In this document: piece by piece, positions 11,836-23,100 of the stretch
How positions within the stretch are numbered: the first letter of the stretch is position 1
Layout: each line of letters starts with the position of its first letter
Translations under genes and position numbers: made by a program
Notes under the pieces: generated by a model
Databases searched by the model: none
Told to the model about the DNA's origin: nothing
What the model saw: only the letters and a program-made list of their open reading frames with translations
Source: Bugula neritina
Lineage: Eukaryota; Bryozoa; Gymnolaemata; Cheilostomatida; Bugulidae
Assembly: GCA_964035545.1 (NCBI GenBank)
Contig: OZ037771.1
Location: 868,001-932,000 of the forward strand
Length of the DNA: 64,000 bases
Direction: 5' to 3'

Positions 11836-13016
11836 TTTATCTCTGCTAGTAACTCCTAGACCTTGTCTTATCTTACCATTACCTTCACCTGCAACACAGC
11901 CTTTGTATAACCAGCTTTTCTTACAAATACCAGTCAGTGTCGGCACAAAAATTCTATTGGTTGGAGTGAGTTAATGAATGGTTAATAATGATTACTAAGC
12001 CTTTACTGAATAGTATTAAAATAAAAGTCTATTTGAAATATACAAGCTTATGAGCTAAGTTTAAAATAAATAAATATAGATACATCAAATTAATATTAAG
12101 AATTATACTTATAGTTATAGATGAGCCTAAAATTACAAAATTTCTTAGATTTTACCCTTAAAAGCTGTAGCAGCACTACTACAAGTTGAAGTAAAACTAA
12201 AAATAATGAAATGAACACATTGATTTTCAGTTAGTAGGTGGTATTAAACTTAAAGTATACAGATATTTATAAAAAAATTAACTACTCAATTATAACTTTA
12301 TTCAATGCTCATTCATGTAACTAGAATGCCAAACCGTTAAGTTTAACGTTAATTCATAGTGCTATCAAGGCTAAATAGTAATATTTAAACTTAAGTTAAA
12401 TGAATAACCAAATGGTATTCAAATACTGAAATACTAATAGTAATACTAATAGTATTATTAGTATAAGTATAACTATTAGTATTACTATTAGTAATACTGT
12501 AAGTGTATTACTATTAGTATTACTATCACTATCAGTATCAGTCTAGCTGTTACCTCCTCCTGTATTTTTATTATAATTATAATCATACATGAAAAAATAT
12601 TGTGATACCTAAAACAAATTTAATGTGAATAAGTTATGCAAACCTAATTAATTTGACAAGTTCATTTGCCTCAGATGATTCGAAAGGAATAACGTGCAAC
12701 TGTAAGTGCTACAGCAAGTGCACGCGCGGCAGTGCCGCCATAAATTTGTTTATAATAGAAAGATGTATGTGATTCGCCGAGATGGCCATGTGAGATAACC
12801 TTAGAACTTGAATTTATTACTTACAGCTTTAATGGGTAAACTATAGTAATATAAACTTGGGCTTGCATAGATTTCGAAATACAGGCTGTGACAACAATTA
12901 TCGGCTTGCGTCACAATAACGGTTTTAATTTTTAACTTTATAAAGTATTTCTTCTGGCAAAGCTCTAACTTGTTAATAAACCAATATTATTTTGTAAATT
13001 TAGATGAAAATTAAAT
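11836..13016. promoter_or_regulatory. Divergent intergenic region between LRP-like and UIF-like genes
   Basis: About 1.2 kb separates two head-to-head start codons, so it should hold both promoters and 5' UTRs. It is AT-rich, with a GC-richer patch near 12705-12790 that includes a CGCGCGGC stretch. A back-and-forth AGTAATA/TATTACT simple repeat lies at 12437-12540. I see no clear TATA box or coding exon. Confidence 0.5.
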
Positions 13017-16000
13017 ATGAGCTCTTCTAACAAAATTGATATGTCTCTAGGTGAGTAGTTGCTTGGGGTTTGATTGATGTAAATTGACTATTAAATCTCA
13101 CACTTACTGTTAGTTTTGCTGACTCTTACTCGTACTGTAACTGTTACTGTTAGTGTTACTGTTAGTCATTGTGATTGTCATTTTGATTGTCAGTAACTGT
13201 AAGTCAGTGTTAGACTTAGAGTAAGACTGAGCGGTAAGAGTAAGAGTTGAGTTACACTTTTTGTAATGAGTTTGAGTTACTTAGATTTTAAAATTGACAC
13301 TAGTGGGCTTATGTTAATTTTTTATAGTTATACTTATAGTTATTGAGCAAATGTGAGATTAGTCATTACTGATTACTCATTTAGTCATTAGTCATACTCA
13401 TTAGACTAAACCAAAATAAAAATCAAAATGTAAAGTTGACTTTTAATCATAATTATAATGAATTTAGCTTTATGAAATCAAGAGTCTTTGGATTTTCGCC
13501 AAGTGTCAAGTAGCATATTTAAATAATAATTTTTATTTCATCATAATCAAAAAGCATGATTGTGGCTTACAATTAGCAATACAGCTGCTATTCTAACAGT
13601 GACAGACACAATAGCTGTAAGTCTAATGCTAGTGAAATTATAATGTTAAACCTAATGCTTTGAGTTTATGTATTTATAAATAATATATTATAATAATTAT
13701 TTATCTATAACTATGCAATATCAATATGAATATGAATAGCGATAAAAAATTAATATGAAGACAAAACTTACAGTGAAACTAAAAGTAAAGTACCATCACA
13801 AAAATGAAAAGGGTACCATTTTTAATTTGGTGTAAAATATTTAGTACATCATTCAGTTTTTTTTATTAGAACCTCATTTATTAATGATGTTAAACTTTAT
13901 GCATTTGGGGATTATTTTTGCCTTTCCATAATTATCAGTTCAGTATCATATCGTTTTCACATCAGATTGAGTAAAATGTTGACATATAGTTTAGACTTAG
14001 TCCCTGTTCCCCGTAATTAAGTTACTATTACTACTAAAATTGTGATTTTATAGTTAAATATTATCGCTTTGGTTATGAATGATTATTAATTAAGCATCAT
14101 TAAATAAGCCAGTCAACTGACTTCAAAAATATGTTGTGTGCTCAAGTTAATATAACAAATTCAGTTCTACTAGTTAGACTGCCGGCATAATATCGTTGTT
14201 CTTCACTTCATTTGTTAGATGAAATAATTAAACTGAACAGAAAAAAGGTGAAGACTGAAAAGAAAGATCTTCAACCTAAGGACAATTTTCAAAGAGCAGG
14301 TTGGTCTTAATAAATACAGGTTTTACTAATGTAGTAAGTGTGATAGATGGTAGCTAGTAAGTGCAGTATTTAGTGAGTACATTTGCTGTAGTAGGTAGTA
14401 AATGCTAGTTTCAAAGAACATTTTGATCTAAAAAAGCAATACTTAAAGCAATGTTTATGCTACGTTGATTTATTGTATGATCATCACTTTTCTAATGTTA
14501 CTCATCAATTAAATAACTGAACAATGAGAACTCATCTAATTTCTCATTTTTGCATTACTGAAGGTAGAGGTCGTGGTGGAACTATTAGAGGTCGTGGTGG
14601 AGCTGTTAGAGGTCGTGGTACAACTTTTAGAGGTCGTGGGATAACTATTAGAGGTCGTGGTGGAACTGTTAGAGGTCGTGGTACAACTGTTAGAGGTCGT
14701 GGTACAACTATCAAGGGTCGTGGTACAACTATTAGAGGTCGTGGTGCAGCTGTTAGAGGTCGTGGTGCAGCTGTTAGAGGTCGTGGGAGCAGCATTGTAT
14801 CAGATGCTAAAACTAGAAAGCAAACTACCTACAAAGTACCCAATAAATTAAGAAAATATGCAACTCAGAATGCTGTAAGTTTAGTATTGCGTGGAGTATT
14901 AGAAGTTTTCATGTTTGAACTTTGCCTTTCATAATTGACTGCTTTACTTTTTGTCTCTTGCAGAAGTTCACCGGGGCTAAAGGAAATGCCCAGCAAAAGC
15001 GAAAGCTGTCTCAAGCCCATCACAGGAGGAACGCCGTCAACAGAGCTAGACAGACTATCTTCAATAATGTCCGTAACCAGCAGAGACTGCTGAGGAGTAA
15101 CCTCGTCAACAAACACAGAGGCATCGCTGCCGACGTAAGCATTAACTGCATTCGGCAGGTCATCAGACTAATTCAGTTTACAGCCTTGGCCAGCCCCTAG
15201 CAGTGACTCACAACTTTTCTCAGTTACTCTTAGTTACTCACAACTCCTCACAGTTACTCTTAGTTACTCACAACTCCTCACAGTGACTCGCAATTCCTCA
15301 CAGTTACTCACAACTCATTATAGTTACTCAAAACTCATTATAGTTACTCAAAACTCCTCACAATTACTCACAACTCTTCTCAGTTACTCTCAACTCCTAT
15401 CAGTTACTCTCAACTCCTCTCCGTTACTCACAACTCATTATAGTTGCTGACAGTTTGAAGTGTCGGTCACTGTAAAGGGAGTTGATGAATCAGATAAGGT
15501 TCAGGATCAGATAACTGATTAGAAACAAATGAAATAAAACAGTTTTCTCTTTTATTTTAGTATATTTTTATTCATCATGCTGCGTTTTTGAGCTGAGGTT
15601 TAGTCATGTGATGTTTTACTTTTTACAGCAATTATTTTTAGACATCAATGGGCAATCAAGCTGCTGTGGGCACTACTCGTGGAAGGAGGAAGCTGACGAG
15701 ACCTGGTTTTGGGGTCATGCACGCTGACCTTGTGGAAATTGAGAATGAGCAGAAAAAGCAAGCTCTAGTAGCAAAGTACGCTGGTGAAGCAGCAATCTCA
15801 GCTCAGCAGAGTAAACAACCAATCAAACGAATGTAAGATTCATTTTTCTATCTTCAGTGGGTTGATAACTCCTTCTCTCAGCACAAAATAAACTTTTCAT
15901 TTCATATTCCATAAATTAAATATAATAATTTGCAAACTGATAGTCTTTTCCCCTTTGTTATCTAGGCCGATAGCTATGTCCTTCTCTACTTTATAGACTG

Positions 16001-18307
16001 GCAAATCCTTTTTCATGCTGTGTAGACCGAATACTCCCTCTCTTTGTACTTTTTAAGCCTATACTTTTCCTTTTCTATAATCCTCTATATAAATCAAATC
16101 TCCTTAATGTATATCATGTAATGGGAATTTAAATGCTTATATATTTATGTATATGTATATACACACACACTCACACACATTACAACATAACATCATGGTG
16201 TACTCAATCACTGTAGTTGATTCAAGTAGCATATTCTGTATAATATATAATTTGTAAGACTGAGCTTACTAGATTTAAGAGTTGTCATCTCATTTAATGT
16301 TTCATAGTCTACACTAACGACTCCTATTTGCTAATAATATTGTTTGATTTGCTTTTCAAAGCTTTTTATTTTTTATATGTACATGATTTTTTATCATTTC
16401 GTTTCATATTTGTCTTTCAGGTGGCAAAGAAAAACCAAAGACAAAGTTCAAGTGCCTCCCAACCCAGCCATTAAGACTGAGCCTGGTCCTATACTCACAG
16501 TCTCTGTTCACAACGAGCAAGCATCTGCAGGTTTTACAAGCAGGTAGTAGACTCACTTCTACTCTATACACTGTAGACTTAGTTCTACTCTATACACTGT
16601 AGACTCAGTTCTACTCTATACACTGTAGACTTAGTTCTACTCCATACACTGTAGACTCAGTTCTAGTCTATACACTGTAGACTCAGTTCTATTCTATACA
16701 CTGTAGACTCAGTTTTATTCTATACACTGTATACTCAGTTCTATTCTATACACTGTAGACTCAGTTCTATTCTATACACTGTATACTCAGTTCTAGTAGA
16801 AGTTAGTATTAGTACACTGTAGTCTAGCTACATAGAGTCATTGATTGCAACTCATTATAAAATCAATGTGTCATGGGGTTTTCACAGGAACTTTATGATG
16901 CAATAGGTAAATTTTTGACATGCAATATGTAAAATTTTATGACACAATTTATAGGAAAGCATGTTGATATTAGTGTCTTGGTTACTGTGGAAAATGGGTT
17001 TTCAGGGTTCTTTCCCAACAGAGAATGACTCAATAACTTGCCCCATCTGTTCAGATGTCTACATGTATATCACTCTCCATGTCTATGTATATCACTCTAT
17101 ATGTCTATGTGTATATCACTCTATATGTCTATGTATATCACTCTATATGTCTATGTGTATATCACTCTATATGTCTATGTGTATATCACTCTATATGTCT
17201 ATGTGTATATCACTCTATATGTCTATGTGTATATCACTCTATATGTCTATGTATATCACTCTATATGTCTATGTGTATATCACTCTATATGTCTATGTGT
17301 ATATCACTCTATATGTCTATGTATATCACTCTATATGTCTATGTGTATATCACTCTATATGTCTATGTATATCACTCTATATGTCTATGTGTATTTCACT
17401 CTATATGTCTATGTGTATATCACTCTATATGTCTATGTGTATATCACTCTATATGTCTATGTGCATATCACTCTCCATGTCTATTGTATGTCTCTAACAG
17501 GGTAGAACAGGCTCAAACTCCTAGAACACATACTGTAGCCAATAGAATTTTGCGAAACACTCTGCAGCAGCCGATACGGCAAAGACGTCTTCTTCAGCGA
17601 AGAAGTCGAGGAGCTGGAGGTGGCCGATCTAGTCAAGTGAGAATACTTAACAACACTATTCACAAGCTACGGCAGCAGGTGTCCTCACTTCAGCAGGTGC
17701 AGGTACTTGTCATATAGCTACTATGCATCTGCCACTCTACTAGCAGGTACTTGTCATATAGCTACTATACATCTGCCACTCTACTAGCAGGTACTTGTCA
17801 TATAGCTACTATACATCTGCCACTCTACTAGCAGGTACTTGTCATATAGCTACTATGCATCTGCCACTCTACTAGCAGGTACTTGTCATATAGCTACTAT
17901 ACATCTGCCACTGTACTAGCAGGTACTTGTCATATAGCTACTATACATCTGCCATTGTACTAGCAGGTACTTGTCATATAACTACTACCTATCTGTCAGT
18001 CTACTAGCAGGTACTTGTCATATAGCTACTATACATCTGCCACTCTACTAGCAGGTACTTGTCATATAACTACTACCTATCTGTCAGTCTACTTCATGCT
18101 TTTGAATCACCAATTGTTTCTTCATTTTGCTATAGCATCATAACAGTATGGCATTGCTTGCATTAAATACTAGTACTAGGTATTTCTGTGTCCTTGTAGA
18201 ACAACAGGCACGGACAATTCAGAAACCAGAATTTCACAAGGGGGCGCTATCAAAGCAATAAGACATTCAGAGCAAATCAAGGTGGATCTCGTACAGTCAG
18301 ATGGTAG
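13017..18307 (+). CDS. FYTTD1: UIF (FYTTD1)-like UAP56-interacting mRNA export adaptor
   Basis: Nuclear mRNA export adaptor expected to recruit the helicase UAP56/DDX39B. Eight coding exons give 406 aa: 13017-13050, 14219-14299, 14564-14874, 14964-15134, 15642-15832, 16421-16543, 17501-17702, 18200-18307. All phases agree. Residues 6-20 read KIDMSL-DEIIKLNRK, the UAP56-binding motif shared by UIF and ALYREF. No RRM follows, which argues against ALYREF. GPILTVSVHN near residues 291-300 and a GGSRTVRW C-terminus resemble conserved UIF segments. The protein is very basic, with an RGG-type repeat in exon 3 and Arg/Gln-rich exons 4 and 7. The ATG at 13017 is used because a nearby ATG at 13004 is out of frame and soon stops. 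An AATAAA lies at 18318, eleven bases after the stop. Confidence 0.8.
14564..14874 (+). other. RGG-type tandem repeat exon of UIF-like gene
   Basis: Exon 3 (residues 39-142) has about ten copies of a seven- to eight-residue unit, RGRGTTI/V or RGRGAAV. The DNA unit is near 24 bases (AGAGGTCGTGGTACAACT and variants). Arg-Gly repeats of this type bind RNA and are substrates for arginine methylation. The near identity of units in DNA shows recent expansion within a coding exon, and length variation between individuals is likely. Confidence 0.85.
15200..15440. repeat. About 20-base minisatellite in UIF intron 4
   Basis: About twelve imperfect copies of AGTTACTCACAACTCCTCAC, 66 bases downstream of the exon 4 donor. 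Confidence 0.85.
16545..16800. repeat. 26-base minisatellite at UIF exon 6 donor
   Basis: About ten copies of GTAGACTCAGTTCTACTCTA then TACACT begin within a few bases of the exon 6 5' splice site (AGCAG|GTAGTAGACTC). Many units start with a GTAGAC donor-like string. Confidence 0.88.
17063..17485. repeat. 22-24 base minisatellite in UIF intron 6
   Basis: About 18 copies of TATCACTCTATATGTCTATG with GT variants, ending about 15 bases before the exon 7 acceptor. All three forward frames are open, which gives spurious long ORFs. Confidence 0.92.
17699..18094. repeat. 44-base array of AG|GT junction copies in UIF intron 7
   Basis: Nine copies of a 44-base unit beginning GCAGGTACTTGTCATATAGC. 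The first unit is the authentic exon 7 donor (GTGCAG|GTACTTG). Each later unit carries CTACTAGCAG|GTACTTG, an acceptor-like and donor-like site back to back. Confidence 0.92.
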
Positions 18308-20194
18308 TGTGCCTCAAAATAAAATTTTACATACTCGGATGACGCTAAATTCTCTTAAAAATTATCATACAAATTAATGACAATGTCACTTTTTCAAATT
18401 TATGTTTAACTAATTTATTTCTAATCGTTTGTCCTGTTTGTTTTTGTGTTCTGTACATTGCTTTTATTTACCCGCAGACTTGATAAGCCACAGCTTTATC
18501 CTTGTAAATGGAATTTATTTCTGTTAGTTTTTGTCTAGGCTGGTACCTATTTATGAACCTAATGGGTTTTTTATTTAGATAGTTAGAAATACATTTTTAA
18601 TAAGTACAGCTTCTATAACATTGATTTGTTGCTGTGATTTTAGTCAGTGTTGGCCATTACTATTTTTAACTGTATTAGTTGATTTCATTGCTATTGATAT
18701 TAGTTTGTAACCATTTCCACTTCATGTATTTAATTTGCTTGTATAATAATGCTATATTTTTCAAACCACCTCAATATTTTTCTTATTACTTCCAAAAATG
18801 GTTACTCAAAATTGATGTATAAAAATACTTTTAAGTAGAAATAACAATATGAGTAGTTACTTGCACAAAGTAAATTATTTAGAAAAAGTTTTATTTGAAC
18901 TGTAGAGCAATGCATTTGCCAAAATATGTTAGTACATGTATAAGCCAATTTTCCTGAGCAGTGCGTTTTACTGGGGTTATTCTCTCCGTCAATGGTTAGC
19001 GTTAAATTGCGTAGATGGCTTTAGCGGTCGTAAATTTATTCGATATAAAAAGGTCACCCGCTGATGGGAACAATAAAATAATAATATTATAAGCGTACTA
19101 GACCTTTTCTCGACGCATTGAATTTAATGCCTGGCAATTGGCATGCAATGCCATACATATGAATATGGCAATGTATGCCAGAAATTGTAGAATTATTAAA
19201 TAATATTATTGTGATAATAATGTGAATATAATTAAACTTTAACTATATTACTTAAGTATAAGTATACCAATCTGAGTATGAATATATGGGAATAGTTCTA
19301 TAAGCAGCGCCGAGTTGGTAGTGGATGAGTGCAGTAGTTTGAGGTCTCAATTTTGGCGTTGGGGACGTAACTTTGACCGTCAGACCCCCCAAACTTATGC
19401 ACTCATTTGAGATGTTTATAGAACTATTCACATAACAGAATTTTGATAGCCTAAGCTCTTTTATTTTATTATTGAATTTTGGTTTGGGACACAAGCTGAA
19501 ATTCTCGCAAAAACATAACATTCATGCTACATTTCTAATCTAAAGCACACGGGCTCGCATTACAGTGATTGCTGCACCTACCCCGGATTATCAACTTCAA
19601 GCCTTACATTAGTTATACTTACTCTTGTCTTATGACTTATAGTAATATTTTAATAGTAATACTAATGGTAACACCAAGTCTAACTATGATACTAAAACCT
19701 ATTAGTATTCGTATTACTATAGTATTACTATTACTATTAGTATTACTATTATAATTATAATTAGTATTACTATTAGTATTAGTATTACCATTACTGATTA
19801 CAGTATGAGTATGAGTATTACTATTAGTATTACTATTAGTATTAGTATTACTATAACTGTTAGTATTAATAAGTATGACTGCTGATAACTACATTTGCTA
19901 CTACATCTATTACTACTGCTGCTGTGGCTGCCACTAGTGTTACTACTGCTACCACTACTTTTAGTGACTAAGTCTATGTTAATGTTTGTGTCCCTTAAAT
20001 TAAAATTAGACGTAAAGAACAGTTTTTTAGCTTGAGTATATCTTAAATTAATATTATGTCTTCTTGAAACAATGCTTAACTCAAAACTGGTGTCTTGGTG
20101 CAAAGCATATTGCCGTGAGCTTTTATATCCTCAAAAACTGTCTTTTTCAAAATTAACCTCAAAATTCTGGTCTTCTTTAGGCTCTGTGAAAAAT
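18308..20194. other. 3' flank of UIF-like gene and upstream region of IAP-A
   Basis: No coding exon is supported here. The first part is U-rich 3' UTR-like sequence with AATAAA at 18318 and about 19073. Near 19640-19870 there is an imperfect TATTACTATTAG simple repeat. A good acceptor (TTCTTTAG) at 20180 just before the IAP-A start codon implies a 5' UTR intron, so the IAP-A promoter lies further upstream, position unknown. Confidence 0.4.
19640..19870. repeat. TATTACTATTAG simple repeat
   Basis: An imperfect hexa/dodecanucleotide repeat (ATTACT, ATTAGT) in both phases, in the region upstream of IAP-A. A similar short tract lies at 12437-12540. Confidence 0.8.
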
Positions 20195-23100
20195 ATGGAG
20201 CCAACAAAAGCCACCAGTACAGGTGAAGTAGCTGCTGCAAGACTCACCTGCCCAATATACAGTGTCCAGAATGACAGTTCTGTCTTCGCCAGACTGATGA
20301 CCTATACATCGTTTAGTAATCCCTTTGTTACTTCCTTCAGCTGTGCTCAGGCTGGGTTCGAGTACCTTGAGCAAGGGAATGCTCTAGGTTGCACTGAGTG
20401 CAAGCTACAGATAAGTAACATCAGTCAGCCCTTTGATCCCTTGGCGCTTCACCAGGCTCTTTCGGAGTTTTGTCCTCTAGCGAGAGACTCTACTGATGTG
20501 TCAGGTAATAAAATTTGTTTTAAATTATAAATTATGTTTCATACAAATAATATACTCCATAACCTATGAATTTGTGAGAAAAACGAATTGGTATATTTTT
20601 TATAAAAATTTGTTGAGTTCAGAAAAACTGAAGTTTAATGGCTGCAAAGTGATTTTCAAAAAAGTTTTACAATCAAATGTGTCTAAAATTAGTTGCCAAA
20701 ATATAGTTTTTGAAATTGCTTTTTGTTTGTTTTGTAATCAACATGTAACATGCTGCCGTGTTTATCACATTAGGCGTGTCATGGGCAGATGAAGTTGCTG
20801 CCGATGGTGATGGGGTGGTGCAGCTCCAGCATGGCGACAGCGAGCTGGAGGTGTACGAGAAACGGCACGCACGCAGGTGTGTGGTTCTTATTATATACAA
20901 TGCCTATCGTCTCTTCCTAGATTATATTCCCAATTTTTCTTTATTATGGAATTGAATTTGAGGATCACATAAGCTCAGTTTTATTTAAGGTTTTGCTGTC
21001 ATAGCTTTTATACTATAAATAGACTGACTGCAACTTTTTGCTCAGCACCAATAAATGAAAAGTTTTCAATGGGAATTCTAAAAGAAAAATATAGATGGTA
21101 TTCTTATAAAATGTTGTTTAACTTTTTAACTTTTTATACATGGCAGCTCTTTAAGTTAGAAGTAGAAAGCTTTACATGTCTTATCCAATCTTACAATCAC
21201 CTGTCAACTACTTGTTGACTCACTTGGCAACCACCTGTCAATCACTTGTCAACCACCTGCATATTACAGGGTAAATAGCACCTTGTATGGAACTCTTAGA
21301 GGTCATTTGGAAGCTCCAGTGATTGGTGATATGTTCTGTGAGAAAAATCGGCAGCGATCGTTTCTGGACGGCGAAGTTGTTGATGATGCTGCCGCACTGC
21401 AGTTGGCTTGGAGGGGTCTATTTCTACAAGGTACTTTCAGCAGTGTATGACCTATAAAACTCTACACTCTACTCGTATATATGACCTATAAAACTCTACA
21501 CTGTACTCGTATATATGACCTATAAAACTCTACTCTGTACTCATATATATGACCTATAAAACTCTACACTCTACTCGTATAAATGAGGCATTGCATTCTC
21601 TAGAATCTGTTGTTTTACTTCTATGGTGGTTCATCTAAACCTTTCTGGTAATATAGCAATATCTTTTATCAACATAAGTTATATTATAGTATTATATTAC
21701 ATTTTAGTACTATTATATTATATTATATTATATTATTACATTATATTAATATATCAATTGTTGTTAAAAGTGCTTTGAACAACCAACAAATTAAACGCCA
21801 TTTTCTCTTCAGTTGTTAGAATCATGCCTTTGTAATTAAGAAAATGCTGAGAGGTTATTATAATGCTCAGGGTGGTTTCAATAATCCGTGAAGGTGAAGG
21901 TCAACAGTATTTGCCTTTCATTGCAGAGAGAGTAGACGGAAATGCTATTGTCTGCCAGTTCTGTAGCTTCTCTTTCCCTTTGATCCATGAGTCATCACTG
22001 AATGTTCCTGAGGTTCTATGTCAGCATGATCAGAGACGCTGCATACCAGGTGTGTGCTGGTGTGAGTCTGTACAATACTTAACCTAAGTGTCACCTAAAC
22101 CTGCAAGATTTGAGGTGTTTCAGGGGAGAAAACTCTTTACAAAACGTCACGTCATATTGCGATAGCGTATAGCAACTCTTATTCAAGTGAATTTAATATT
22201 TCACTTTAGAATGTTCAGAAAGTGTCAAATGACCTGTAAACTTGTGCTTTAAGAAAAGCTGCTCATTAATAAATTGAAGTGATTGTGGCGCCATATTGAA
22301 TTATCAAAGCATAACATGTCTACAGTATATTAGGATAATATAGCCTTCCAGAGATGCTGGTACACCTTGTCATACATCTAGGAGTGGTTCACCATTATTC
22401 AATATTTAGTCGGCCATTTGTTTTTTATTACCATGGAAACATCATGTCCTAAATTAACTCCAAACACTCAGTTAGTTATATGTTAGGCCGTATATAGTCA
22501 GTAGCTTGCAAACTAGATATCATCATCTCTATAACATTGTTAAGGATAGTTCTGTGAATGGTGCTATGTGAAGGCCTCCCAGTTATGTTACTCTCAGCTT
22601 GCTTGTCTTCAATTGTTTAGAGAGAAACATTTCTGATGTACTCAATCCCTATTTATGGGGTGATCTGCACACCGTCCCCTCAACTGATGCCAATTCTGAG
22701 GGCGATGAGAGACGAATGGCTAACCCACAGCTTAGGATGGATACTTTTCTCACGTGGCGTCGGGAAAACACCGTCTCTTCTGAACACTTGAGTGCAGCTG
22801 GATTCTATTACACAGGTTCCTGCATCATGCTTGTAGCTGTTGGGTATAGAGCGCTTGCTAGCCTGTGCTCTCTAGCTATTTAGTGGTTAAATGTTCTCTT
22901 CCTCTCACTCGGCCATGCAACCTATCAAATTACAACTTTCAAATGCTCAATTTATAACATGTATTTATATTCCCCAATTTCTGAAAACAAATTATGTTGT
23001 CTGCAGTTGAGCATTATTTGAAGTTCAACACTTGTAATACTACTAACTCAACACGTCTTCTGATAATACTACTACCTCAACACGTCATCTGATAATACTA

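Noticed and set aside
17038-17717. Tyr/Met/Cys-rich proteins of 150-220 residues
   Set aside because: These are translations of the TATCACTCTATATGTCTATG minisatellite. Only 17501-17702 is real coding sequence (UIF exon 7).
13017-18307. ALYREF/THO4 as identity of the UIF-like gene
   Set aside because: The N-terminal UAP56-binding motif is shared, but no RRM domain exists in any exon, and the ILTV segment and C-terminus fit UIF better.
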